Below are positions 38,274-46,194 of a stretch of DNA of 64,000 nucleotides, piece after piece. Location of the stretch: contig NZ_CP013481.2 of assembly GCF_001465595.2 (NCBI RefSeq), forward strand, positions 2,232,001 to 2,296,000, read 5' to 3'. The notes under the pieces are model-generated. The model saw nothing but the letters and a program-made list of their open reading frames with translations. It was not told the DNA's origin and did no database searches. Each line of letters starts with the position of its first letter. Positions within the stretch are counted from its first letter, which is position 1. The DNA is from Pandoraea apista (lineage in GTDB: Bacteria; Pseudomonadota; Gammaproteobacteria; Burkholderiales; Burkholderiaceae). The position numbers and the translations under genes were made by a program.

Positions 38274-39488
38274 TCAGATCTTCGCCAGTCGTGCCAGTGC
38301 TTCGCGCAGCGTGTCGTCTTTCTTGGCGAAGCAGAATCGCACAACGCCCGATTCGTGCGGCTCGTGGTAGAACGCCGAGACGGGAATGGCCGCCACGCCG
38401 ATCTCACCGGTCAGCCACAGCGCGAAGTCGCCTTCGCTCATATCGCTGATCGCACTGTAATCCACGCACTGGAAATACGTGCCCTCGCACGGCAGCAGCT
38501 TGAAGCGCGTACTCGCCAGCCCGTCGCGGAACAGATCGCGCTTCTTCTGGTAGAAAGCCGAGAGCCCGAGGTACGGCGCAGGGTCGCGCATGTACTCCGC
38601 CAGACCCACTTGCATCGGCGTGTTGACGGTGAACACGTTGAATTGATGCACCTTGCGGAATTCCGCCGAGAGGGCAGCCGGTGCGGCAACGAAGCCGACC
38701 TTCCAGCCCGTCACGTGATATGTCTTGCCGAAGCTCGACACGATGAAGCTGCGGCGCGCGAGTTCCGGATGGCGCGCCACACTCTCATGTCGCTTGCCGT
38801 CGTACACCATATGTTCGTAGACCTCGTCAGAGATCAGCAGAATGTCGGTGCCCGCCACGATCTCGGCCAGTTTCGCGAGATCCTTCTCGTGCCACACGGT
38901 GCCGCTCGGGTTGTGCGGTGTATTGAACAGAATGAGACGCGTGCGGGGCGTGATCGCGGCGGCAAGCTTGTCGAACGGAATGCGGAACTCGGGAGCTTCG
39001 AGCGTAATAAATACCGGCTTGCCGCCGGCCAGCTCGATCGAGGGCACATAACTGTCGTACGTCGGCTCGAACACGATCACTTCGTCGCCCGGATGCACGC
39101 TCGCGAGAATCGCCGTGAGCAACGCTTGCGTAGCGCCGGCCGTGACCGTGATTTCCGTGTTCCAGTCGTACTGCTGTCCGTAGAGCCTGCCGATCTTGTC
39201 GGCGATGGCCTGACGCAGCGCCGGCACGCCCGCCATCGGCGGGTACTGGTTGTGGCCCTCGCGCATGGCGTGCGACACGGCATCGACGATCTTCGGATCG
39301 CAGGCGAAATCGGGGAAGCCCTGACCGAGATTCACCGCCCGCTTTTCGGCCGCGAGCGCCGACATGACGGTGAAGATGGTGGTGCCGACGTTTGGCAGAC
39401 GCGAGGCGAGCAGCGGGGCAGCCAACGCCTGAGCAGCGGGCGTGGCGGAAGCGGTGGAGGCGGTGGCGGCGGTGTGATGCGCGTTCAT
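38274..39488 (-). CDS. PLP-dependent aminotransferase, YbdL/kynurenine aminotransferase type
   Basis: A 404-residue class I/II aminotransferase. PLP-binding features are NLGQGFPDF and NQYPPMAGVPALRQAI in the N-terminal part, FNTPHNPSG (Asn that contacts PLP), ISDEVYE (Asp that contacts the pyridine nitrogen), and the Schiff-base Lys255 in SSFGKTYHVTGWKVGF. The pattern resembles the methionine aminotransferase YbdL and kynurenine aminotransferases, which transaminate methionine or aromatic amino acids. The N terminus has a 25-residue Ala/Thr-rich extension, so a slightly later start is possible. It is preceded by a divergent spacer and a PIN gene. Confidence 0.9.
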   Translation of the reverse strand: MNAHHTAATASTASATPAAQALAAPLLASRLPNVGTTIFTVMSALAAEKRAVNLGQGFPDFACDPKIVDAVSHAMREGHNQYPPMAGVPALRQAIADKIGRLYGQQYDWNTEITVTAGATQALLTAILASVHPGDEVIVFEPTYDSYVPSIELAGGKPVFITLEAPEFRIPFDKLAAAITPRTRLILFNTPHNPSGTVWHEKDLAKLAEIVAGTDILLISDEVYEHMVYDGKRHESVARHPELARRSFIVSSFGKTYHVTGWKVGFVAAPAALSAEFRKVHQFNVFTVNTPMQVGLAEYMRDPAPYLGLSAFYQKKRDLFRDGLASTRFKLLPCEGTYFQCVDYSAISDMSEGDFALWLTGEIGVAAIPVSAFYHEPHESGVVRFCFAKKDDTLREALARLAKI

Positions 39489-39629
39489 TTAAGCGATGGA
39501 CGATGCAGTGGTCAGGCCGTCATTCTACCGCTGCTGCGCGCGGCATGCGGCCGCTGGCCCGTGGGGCCGGCGTTCGATTTCAGCGATTCCTGAGTCTTTT
39601 CCCCGGCGATTCCGACCGGGCTTCGGACA

Positions 39630-40142
39630 TTACGCCGCCGGCAAGAGCAGCGACGTGAAGGCGCTGGCCGTGACGATACGAAAGCCGAACTGCCGCGCCA
39701 CCCGGCTGCGTAGTTTCAGCACGGCCTTGTCCTTACTGACGAGCCAGTGCGCGTGCCCGTCGCGGGCGGCTTCGAGGAATTTCTGATCGTCGCGGTCGCG
39801 GCATAGCGGCAACTGCGCGGGGGGCGGGGCATCGTCCGGCACCACGATACGGTGGGTGTGAGCGTCGACCCAGGCGAGGGCGGCGGTGTTGTCGATCTCG
39901 CGCGACGAGAATTGCGGGTACGTCAGCACCACGGCAAGTTCGTCGCGGCAGCGCGGCGCCATGAGTGCCGTGAGGCGGCGCTCGACGAGGGCGTCGCGCA
40001 CGGGACGCGCCACCGGATCGTCGAAGACCAGCAGATCGATCCATACATTGGTGTCGAGTACCACGCGCGGTGGGGTGGCGAGCGTATCGAGGTGCTCGGC
40101 GAAGGCCCGTTCGGCGGGCGTGGCAACAGCGTTTTGAAGCAT
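39630..40142 (-). CDS. PIN-domain protein (putative toxin family, COG1569-like)
   Basis: A 170-residue protein with a PIN-type nuclease fold. The acidic metal-binding residues are visible: Asp30 in [13 protein letters not shown], Glu68 in CRDELAVV, Asp116-Asp119 in [13 protein letters not shown] and Asp138 in [10 protein letters not shown]. It matches the family annotated as putative toxin component of a toxin-antitoxin system. No short antitoxin gene lies immediately before or after it: it is divergent from yaaA by 47 bp, and on the other side a 141-bp gap separates it from the aminotransferase gene. A stand-alone RNase is therefore as likely as a toxin. Confidence 0.8.
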   Translation of the reverse strand: MLQNAVATPAERAFAEHLDTLATPPRVVLDTNVWIDLLVFDDPVARPVRDALVERRLTALMAPRCRDELAVVLTYPQFSSREIDNTAALAWVDAHTHRIVVPDDAPPPAQLPLCRDRDDQKFLEAARDGHAHWLVSKDKAVLKLRSRVARQFGFRIVTASAFTSLLLPAA

Positions 40143-40189
40143 TGGATAGAATGTCGGTTTCTCGTTTTCGCAGGAACGCTGCACCCGAT

Positions 40190-40969
40190 ATGATAATTGT
40201 TCTCTCGCCGGCCAAATCGCTCGACTACGAAACGCCGCCGCACGTGAGCACGCACACCGTGCCACAGTTCGTCGACGACGCTGCCGAATTGATCGAGGGC
40301 CTGCGTGAACTGAGCCCCGCTCAGGTCGGCTCGCTCATGAGCATTTCCGATCAGCTCGCGTCGCTGAACGCCACGCGCTACGCCGAGTGGTCGCCCCGTT
40401 TTGACACGAGCAACGCCAAACAGGCTGTGCTTGCATTCAACGGCGACGTGTACGAAGGACTTGCCGCCCGCTCCCTGAACGCTACGCAGCTCGACTTCGC
40501 CCAGAAGCATCTGCGAATCCTGTCGGGCCTGTATGGCGTGCTGCGTCCGCTCGATCTGCTGCAACCGTACCGTCTGGAGATGGGCACGCGCTTCGTCAAC
40601 AAGCGCGGGCGCGATCTGTACGCGTTCTGGGGCGAACGCGTGACGCAGACGATCAACGCGTCGCTCGCGGAACATCCCGAGACGCATCGCGTGCTCGTCA
40701 ATCTCGCGTCCGAAGAGTATTTCAAAGTCATCAAACGCCGTCTGGTCGCCGCCCCCGTGATTACGCCGGTGTTCGAAGACTGGAAAGGCGGCAAGTACAA
40801 GATCATCAGCTTCTACGCCAAGCGCGCGCGCGGTCTGATGGCGCGTTATGCCATCGAGCGTGGCGTGACCGACGTGCAGCAGTTGAAGGCTTTCGACAGC
40901 GAGGGCTATGCGTTCGACGACAGCGTGTCGAACGATTCGCTCTGGGTGTTCCGCCGTCGCGTGGCCTGA
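40190..40969 (+). CDS. yaaA: peroxide stress protein YaaA
   Basis: A 259-residue DUF328/UPF0246 protein. The N terminus [14 protein letters not shown] and internal [17 protein letters not shown] and NLASEEYFK segments are diagnostic for the family. E. coli YaaA lowers free intracellular iron and so limits damage during peroxide stress; it also has DNA-binding activity. The start at this position is chosen because it gives the canonical N terminus, although the frame stays open upstream. The gene is divergent from the PIN gene by 47 bp, so the two promoters overlap, and it ends at a terminator-like hairpin. Confidence 0.93.
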   Translation: MIIVLSPAKSLDYETPPHVSTHTVPQFVDDAAELIEGLRELSPAQVGSLMSISDQLASLNATRYAEWSPRFDTSNAKQAVLAFNGDVYEGLAARSLNATQLDFAQKHLRILSGLYGVLRPLDLLQPYRLEMGTRFVNKRGRDLYAFWGERVTQTINASLAEHPETHRVLVNLASEEYFKVIKRRLVAAPVITPVFEDWKGGKYKIISFYAKRARGLMARYAIERGVTDVQQLKAFDSEGYAFDDSVSNDSLWVFRRRVA

Positions 40970-40984
40970 CGCCAGCCGACCTCC

Positions 40985-41018
40985 GGCCCCGTGGCAATGT
41001 CCCCGGGGCTTTTCATTT
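40985..41018 (+). terminator. terminator after yaaA
   Basis: A 6-bp GC stem (GCCCCG at 40986-40991 and CGGGGC at 41004-41009) with a 12-nt loop is followed by TTTTCATTTCT, 16 bp after the yaaA stop and before the carboxypeptidase gene. Confidence 0.55.
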
Positions 41019-41036
41019 CTGCCAGCGAGATAAGCC

Positions 41037-42185
41037 ATGACCGTCCAGATCAGCAGCAGGTTCGACAGCGGTGCCATCCAGGTGGTGAGCGCCGAGCGCG
41101 CCGACGACATTCACGTTCGCGTGCCGCAGGACGGCGCCGCCGAGTTTGCCCAATGGTTCCATTTTCGTGTGCAGGGCGTGGGCGGCGCACCGTGCCGTAT
41201 CGTGTTCGATAACGCGGGGCAGACGTCCTATCCGCGTGGCTGGGAGAACTATCGCGCGGTCGCGTCATACGATCGCGTGACGTGGTTCCGTGTGCCGACT
41301 TCGTACGACGGGCAGGTGATGACGGTGTCGTTTACTCCCGCGCACGACAGCGTCTATCTGGCGTATTTCGAGCCGTACGCAGAGGAGCGTCATCTGGCGT
41401 TGCTCGGCACGGCGCAAAACTCGCCACGCGTGAGTTCGCGCTCACTGGGGCAGACCGTCGACGGGCGCGATATGACGCTGCTCACCGTGGGCGAGCCGCG
41501 TGCCGGCAAGCGCAACATCTGGGTGATCGCGCGTCAGCATCCCGGAGAGACGATGGCCGAGTGGTTCGTGGAGGGGTTGCTGCGACGTTTGCTCGGCGCC
41601 GGAGATTGGGCGGGTGATCCGCTCGCCACGGCAGTGCTCGACGAGGCAGTGCTGCACATCGTGCCGAACATGAATCCCGACGGATCGGCACGAGGGAACC
41701 TGCGCACTAACGCCATGGGTGCGAATCTCAATCGCGAGTGGCTCGAGCCGGATCTGCAGCGTAGTCCCGAGGTGTATCACGTACGCGCAGCCATCGAAGC
41801 CGTGGGCTGCGACATGTTCTTCGACATTCACGGCGACGAAGCGCTGCCCTATGTCTTTCTCGCCGGGAACGAGGGTGTCGAGTGGGCGACCGACGCGGTG
41901 TTGGCCCGCGAGAAGGCGTTCGGCGAACGTCTGAAGGCCGCGAGTCTCGACTTTCAGGACAAGTTCGGATATCCGCCGGGCAAGCATGGCGCCGAGTCGC
42001 TCAAGCTCGCGTCGAAGTGGATTGCCCATCGCTTCGGTTGCCTGTCGCTCACGTTGGAAATGCCCTTCAAGGACAACGCGAACCGGCCGGACGCGCACGT
42101 CGGTTGGAGCGGCGCGCGAAGCGCTGCGCTGGGCGCATCGATGCTCGCCGCGATCTGGTCGCAGATGCAGGCGGACAACGCTTGA
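41037..42185 (+). CDS. M14-family zinc carboxypeptidase, cytosolic carboxypeptidase-like
   Basis: A 382-residue metallopeptidase. Residues 1-130 form a beta-rich domain typical of cytosolic carboxypeptidases (CCP, M14D), with WFHFRVQG and ISYPRGW-like segments. The zinc ligands are His168 and Glu171 in RQHPGETMAEWF and His265 in FFDIHGDEALP; NMNPDGSARGNLRTNAMGANLNREW holds the substrate-binding Arg and Asn region, and the catalytic Glu is Glu341 in LTLEMPFKDN. There is no signal peptide, so it acts in the cytoplasm. Animal CCPs remove glutamates from tubulin; the bacterial substrate is unknown. It is convergent with the BspC-like gene. Confidence 0.88.
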   Translation: MTVQISSRFDSGAIQVVSAERADDIHVRVPQDGAAEFAQWFHFRVQGVGGAPCRIVFDNAGQTSYPRGWENYRAVASYDRVTWFRVPTSYDGQVMTVSFTPAHDSVYLAYFEPYAEERHLALLGTAQNSPRVSSRSLGQTVDGRDMTLLTVGEPRAGKRNIWVIARQHPGETMAEWFVEGLLRRLLGAGDWAGDPLATAVLDEAVLHIVPNMNPDGSARGNLRTNAMGANLNREWLEPDLQRSPEVYHVRAAIEAVGCDMFFDIHGDEALPYVFLAGNEGVEWATDAVLAREKAFGERLKAASLDFQDKFGYPPGKHGAESLKLASKWIAHRFGCLSLTLEMPFKDNANRPDAHVGWSGARSAALGASMLAAIWSQMQADNA

Positions 42186-42247
42186 TGCGCAAGGCCCGCT
42201 AGTCCATCGGGCCTGCCGGGTCGAACCGGCCGCGCGACGACACAACA

Positions 42248-42274
42248 AAGCACGACGCGCGATGCGTCGTGCTT
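42248..42274. terminator. bidirectional hairpin between convergent genes
   Basis: A perfect 11-bp stem (AAGCACGACGC at 42248-42258, GCGTCGTGCTT at 42264-42274) with a 5-nt loop. The minus-strand side is followed by TGTTGTGTCG; the plus-strand side has no U tract. Confidence 0.5.
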
Positions 42275-42304
42275 CACTTCATGAACGCGATCGCGCGGCA
42301 GCGA

Positions 42305-42961
42305 TCAGTTCGACTTCTTTTTCGTTGTCGTCTTCTTGGCGGTGCTGCTGCCCGACTTGGCCGAGGACGCTTTCGCCGACGACTTCGTGCCCGACGATTT
42401 GGCCGTCGTGCTGCGCTTGCCCGACTTCGCGGTGGCGTGCGACGCTTTGCCGCGGGTATTGCCGCGTGCGGCCCGCTTCACGGGTTGTTCGACCTGCGGC
42501 AGCGGCGACGTGTAATCGAAGCCCATCATGCGGCCATCGGCGTAACCACAGCGAATGTGGATGTTGTCGGTCTGACCGTTGGTGCGCTTGCCTACGCCGT
42601 CGAGTTCGACCATCTGCGTCACATCGACGCGCTGCTTGCGATCATCGAACGGACCGGACCAGGGCGCGACCTTGGCGTGTTCCGGATCGAGTGCGTTCTC
42701 TCCGTATTCGACACTCTCGTAACCGGGTAGTGTAGCGACGACAAAGCTGGCGTGCGCGGCGCAATCCGCCACGAGCGGATCGGCGTGACGCGTGTTGATG
42801 AACTGCTCGACCAGTGCGCGATGCTGTTCGAGCGTAAAGGCCTGTACAGGGGCCGTAAAGGCCGTCAGGCAGAGCGGTGCAGCGACCGCGGCGATGCCGG
42901 CGACCTGGCGCACGGCTCGCAACACGACGCCTGCAGCGCGTTGAAAAAATCGATTCGACAT
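42305..42961 (-). CDS. exported BspC-like protein with Lys/Ser/Thr-rich tail
   Basis: A 218-residue protein with a signal peptide (basic start, hydrophobic segment about 12-37, cleavage near PVQAFTL). The central part (FINTRHADPLVADCAAHASFVVATLPGY, GPFDDRKQRVDVTQMVELDGVGKR, IHIRCGYADGRMMGFDY) resembles the BspC family of Burkholderia-type secreted proteins; I recall this family only from general annotation and cannot verify it here. The last 60 residues are Ala/Lys/Ser/Thr-rich, like a histone-H1 tail, and probably disordered. A 19-bp inverted repeat lies 29-90 bp upstream of the start. The function is unknown. Confidence 0.6.
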   Translation of the reverse strand: MSNRFFQRAAGVVLRAVRQVAGIAAVAAPLCLTAFTAPVQAFTLEQHRALVEQFINTRHADPLVADCAAHASFVVATLPGYESVEYGENALDPEHAKVAPWSGPFDDRKQRVDVTQMVELDGVGKRTNGQTDNIHIRCGYADGRMMGFDYTSPLPQVEQPVKRAARGNTRGKASHATAKSGKRSTTAKSSGTKSSAKASSAKSGSSTAKKTTTKKKSN

Positions 42962-43461
42962 TCTGTGACGTATTCTCGGGGGCGTAAGAGTCTGCTCGCG
43001 TGAATACCGGACGGATACCTTTGGGGTTATCTGGTATTTACGCGAGCAGACGCTAAGCATTGCAGAGCAATGTGGGCATGCGACGACTCATCGTGTGAGT
43101 CTCTGGCACGCGCCGCTCGCGAAGGGGTTTGACCGCATTTTGAAAATCGACGGCAAAGCGACCCTCATCTTAACCGAAAAAAAGTCGCTGACGCCCGCTG
43201 GGTAAGCGCGCACACGTAACACCGCACGTAGCGAAAGTTACAGCGCGCTACAATGCATGCCTGACCGACACGTCGATATCGCGATGACCGTGCCTATTTC
43301 ACGCGAACCACTGCTGTCCGGCGACGATAAGGGGGCGCATTGTGCCATCGACCGTGGCAGCACAATCGCTCGAATAGCGGCGCATTTCGGCGTTTTTCGA
43401 GCGATTCGCACGATACGCGCTCTGGCATCGACTGCCTGCGCCCCACGTTTTCTCTTCTCGC
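42962..43461. other. 500-bp intergenic region between the BspC-like and TrmB-like genes
   Basis: The region carries the 19-bp inverted repeat listed separately and the divergent promoters of the two genes. A TACAAT hexamer at 43251-43256 could be a -10 element on the plus strand. I found no open frame here with family support. Confidence 0.5.
42990..43051. repeat. 19-bp inverted repeat upstream of the BspC-like gene
   Basis: Left arm 42990-43008 and right arm 43033-43051 pair at 18 of 19 positions (arms begin GTCTGCTCGCGT), with a 24-nt loop. It lies 29-90 bp upstream of the BspC-like start codon, so it could be a 5' untranslated hairpin, a bidirectional terminator of an unseen transcript or a binding site. 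Confidence 0.75.
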
Positions 43462-44178
43462 ATGTTTGCAAATTCGCGCACTGTTGATAGTGCTCAAACC
43501 GGGCCGCACGACAAACTGGCGGATCTCGTTCGCCGTCATCGCGATGCGGTGTTTCGTAAGCCGCTGGCTGCCTACAGCGCGGGGGTGTTCGATGCCGCCA
43601 TCGCTGCATGGCGCGACGCGGGCGCGGCACCCCTGATCATCGACGCGGGGTGCGGGGTCGGTGAAAGCACCTTACGCCTGGCCACGCAGTTCCCCGATCA
43701 CTTCGTCATCGGTATCGATCAATCGGAGAGCCGTATCGTGCGCGGCAAGGATTGGTGGGACGGTGTGTGGCCCGAGAACTTTGTATGGGTGCGCGCCGAT
43801 CTGGTCGATTTTTGGCGGCAATTGTTCGACGCGGGTATTCGCCCGGCACGTCACTACATTCTCTATCCGAATCCGTGGCCGAAGATTGGTCAACTCGCGC
43901 GACGCTGGCACGCACACGCCGTTTTCCCCACAGTCGTGGCGCTGGGTGGGGTGCTTGAATGCCGAAGCAACTGGAGCATCTACATCGACGAATTCGCGTT
44001 GGCGGTTGAGTGGCTCAGTGGCGTGCGTCCGGCTGTGGAGGCTTGGTCGCCTGCGCCGGGTATCGCCCCTGTCACACCGTTCGAGCGCAAATATCTGGCA
44101 TCGGGCCATGGCTTGTATCGGTGTGTGGTGACATTACCGCCGGCTTCGGCTTCGGCTTCGGCTTCGGCTTCGGCGTGA
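43462..44178 (+). CDS. TrmB-like SAM-dependent methyltransferase
   Basis: A 238-residue protein of the tRNA (guanine-N7) methyltransferase fold. The SAM-binding motif is PLIIDAGCGVGESTLRLA (58-75), the acidic end of strand 2 is VIGIDQSESRIVRG, and HYILYPNPWPK (131-141) matches the PDPWPK active-site segment of TrmB. The usual C-terminal half of TrmB is shorter and the N-terminal arm differs, so this may be a paralogue rather than the housekeeping enzyme. The C terminus (PPASASASASASA) is encoded by a tandem GGCTTC repeat. It faces a convergent DUF2863 gene across a terminator. Confidence 0.78.
   Translation: MFANSRTVDSAQTGPHDKLADLVRRHRDAVFRKPLAAYSAGVFDAAIAAWRDAGAAPLIIDAGCGVGESTLRLATQFPDHFVIGIDQSESRIVRGKDWWDGVWPENFVWVRADLVDFWRQLFDAGIRPARHYILYPNPWPKIGQLARRWHAHAVFPTVVALGGVLECRSNWSIYIDEFALAVEWLSGVRPAVEAWSPAPGIAPVTPFERKYLASGHGLYRCVVTLPPASASASASASA
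44142..44171 (+). repeat. GGCTTC hexanucleotide repeat, five copies
   Basis: Five perfect tandem copies of GGCTTC form the last codons before the stop of the TrmB-like gene and encode alternating Ser and Ala. Gain or loss of units keeps the frame and only changes the tail length. Confidence 0.95.
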
Positions 44179-44210
44179 GACGGCACGCGCGTTGCGCGTC
44201 GCAGAAATAA

Positions 44211-44245
44211 AAATGGCCGGGCGCGGAAAGCGCTCGGCCATTTTT
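44211..44245. terminator. bidirectional terminator between the TrmB-like and DUF2863 genes
   Basis: A 14-bp stem (44211-44224 with 44230-44243, one G-T wobble) with a 5-nt loop and a TTTTT run, between two convergent genes. The minus-strand tail is TTTATTTCT. Confidence 0.88.
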
Positions 44246-44297
44246 GCCGTCAGCACGCGTCAATGCGACGCGGTGACAATCGTTGCGATCGATCCGA

Positions 44298-45476
44298 TCA
44301 GTGAAAATGCGGACGGTTTGGCTCGGCGTCTTCCGGCATTTCCGCGTGAACGACTTCACCCACGGGATCCGGATACAGCGGCACGCCGCAATCGTCGCAA
44401 TACTCCGGATCGAAACGACCCGGATGCTTGCGGATTTCGGTCACGCCGCATGACTTGAGCAGATCGGTGACTTCGTCCAGCGCACCGCCTTCGACTTCGC
44501 CATTTTCACGGCCGTAAAGTGGCCACACGACGCCGTAGATCACATCGTTGCTGCCGCGTTGCGTAAAGCCGATGCGGTACTCGTCGATGTTTTGCTCGCC
44601 GAAGCCGGCTACGACAGCCCGCAACTCGGCAGGCGTGAGCGTCAGCACATCTTCGAGATAGCGCAGCGCCGTGCGGATCGTGTGCGGACGAATGCGCTCG
44701 TCGGCCTCGCGGCAGCTTGCGTAATACGCGTCGGGCAGCAGGCACTCGATTTCGCAGCCCGGCAGCAGGGCATTCAGATTCGGGCCGCCCTGAGCCGTCC
44801 ATGCCTCCTGACACTGGCCACGCTCGGCGTGACGTGCGCCGTCTTCCTGCCAGCGGAACATCGGCGCTCCCTTGGGCACGGTGACGGCCGCCAGCAGGAA
44901 GCGCGGGTCGGCGAGTATCGGTGCCGTTTCCGGCAGATCGTTGCCGGGCTGTTTGACGTCGGCGTTATCGACGGCCGCGCGTACAAGTTGCTGTGTGACC
45001 TTCCACGACTCGCAATGCGTGCGTGGCAGTTGATCGATGCTGTACAGGTACGGCGAGATGGCCACGCGTGCGGATTCCGCCAGCACATGGGCGTGCAGAT
45101 GCGCGCGAACGGGCATGAGCGCGTCGGTCTTCACCGGGCCGGACGGGATGGCGTAGCGCGTCCAGGCGAGGATCGGAATGGCAACGAGCAAACCGTCCCA
45201 CACCGCGCCTTCGGCTTCAGGTTCCGCAGATTCGCTTTGCGATTCGATCAGGTCCGCCAGCGCTCCATAAGCCTCGCTGTGATTGGCCTGAAGATGATCG
45301 AGCGCTGCGTCGATAGCCGGTTGGTTACCCGTGCGCAGCACGCGCGTGAGCAACGTGTCGAGCTGGGCTTCCCAGAAGCGGTCCTCGATACGGCTGCCTG
45401 AGGCGGCGAGCGCAAGCGCGTGGCCGACCAGTTTTTCAGCGTCGGGAGTCAGTCGTTTGGCGGTGCGTGAGCGCAT
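44298..45476 (-). CDS. DUF2863 family protein
   Basis: A 392-residue protein that resembles the DUF2863 family of betaproteobacteria: LTPDAEKLVGHALALAASGSRIEDRFWEAQLDTLL near the N terminus and YCDDCGVPLYPDPVGEVVHAEMPED at the C terminus, where CDDC may bind a metal. No catalytic motif or signal peptide is recognisable. The start MRSRTAKRLTPD gives the expected N terminus; an upstream in-frame ATG adds only ten residues. No function is known and I do not propose one. It ends against a bidirectional terminator. Confidence 0.75.
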   Translation of the reverse strand: MRSRTAKRLTPDAEKLVGHALALAASGSRIEDRFWEAQLDTLLTRVLRTGNQPAIDAALDHLQANHSEAYGALADLIESQSESAEPEAEGAVWDGLLVAIPILAWTRYAIPSGPVKTDALMPVRAHLHAHVLAESARVAISPYLYSIDQLPRTHCESWKVTQQLVRAAVDNADVKQPGNDLPETAPILADPRFLLAAVTVPKGAPMFRWQEDGARHAERGQCQEAWTAQGGPNLNALLPGCEIECLLPDAYYASCREADERIRPHTIRTALRYLEDVLTLTPAELRAVVAGFGEQNIDEYRIGFTQRGSNDVIYGVVWPLYGRENGEVEGGALDEVTDLLKSCGVTEIRKHPGRFDPEYCDDCGVPLYPDPVGEVVHAEMPEDAEPNRPHFH

Positions 45477-45624
45477 AGTGTGCAAAGCAGAAATACATGA
45501 ACTCACGATTGTACGGCATGCGTGAACGCGATTGATGGGACGCGTTCGCCAATCTCACGAATCGCGTGCCCCCGGCGCGGCTCCCCGACCCGTCGCGTCG
45601 CCACTGGCGATCAGTCGGCTATCG

Positions 45625-46194
45625 TCAGAAATCGAAGGCGAGATTGGCCGGCGCCGACAGTCGCGTGCGACGTGTTGCCCCGGTGCCGACGCCCGCGCCG
45701 CCAACGCTGGCCCATGCAGCCCCTTCGAGCGAGAGCAGCGCGAGCTTGCGCTCGACGCCGCTGGCGTAGCCGGTGAGGGTGCCGTCTGCGCCGATCACGC
45801 GGTGGCAGGGAACGATGATCGATATCGGATTTCGCCCGTTGGCAGCGCCGACCGCACGCGACTTGTTTGCGTCACCCAACGCATGGGCGAGATCGCCATA
45901 GCTGCGGGTCTCGCCAAACGGAATACGCAGCAACTCGGCCCAGACACGCTGCTGAAACGGTGTGCCTTCGGGGGCTAGCGCCAGGTCGAAGACGCGGCGT
46001 CCTTCGTGAAAATACTCGTCGAGCTGACGCTTAGCGTCGTTGAGAACGGCCATGTCGCCGCCATCGCGGCGCACGTCTCCGTCTTGCGGAAAGTACTTCT
46101 GATGCGAGAAATACACCCCGGTGACAGCATCGCCGTTCGCAACGAGCAGCATGTCGCCCAGAGGGCTGTCGTAATATGTTTCGTAGCGGATCAT
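45625..46194 (-). CDS. ogt: methylated-DNA-protein cysteine methyltransferase
   Basis: A 189-residue DNA repair protein that removes methyl groups from O6-methylguanine by transfer to its own cysteine. The active-site motif PCHRVIG is complete (Cys130), preceded by the helix-turn-helix segment IPFGETRSYGDLAHALG and the Arg finger region SRAVGAANGRNP. The C-terminal extension of about 35 residues is Gly/Ala/Thr-rich. Its start overlaps the end of the upstream AlkA-type gene in an ATGA arrangement, which implies translational coupling in a two-gene alkylation-repair operon. Confidence 0.95.
   Translation of the reverse strand: MIRYETYYDSPLGDMLLVANGDAVTGVYFSHQKYFPQDGDVRRDGGDMAVLNDAKRQLDEYFHEGRRVFDLALAPEGTPFQQRVWAELLRIPFGETRSYGDLAHALGDANKSRAVGAANGRNPISIIVPCHRVIGADGTLTGYASGVERKLALLSLEGAAWASVGGAGVGTGATRRTRLSAPANLAFDF

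Noticed and set aside
39630..40142. Complete toxin-antitoxin module
   Set aside because: Only the PIN component is present; no adjacent short gene with an antitoxin-like DNA-binding domain.
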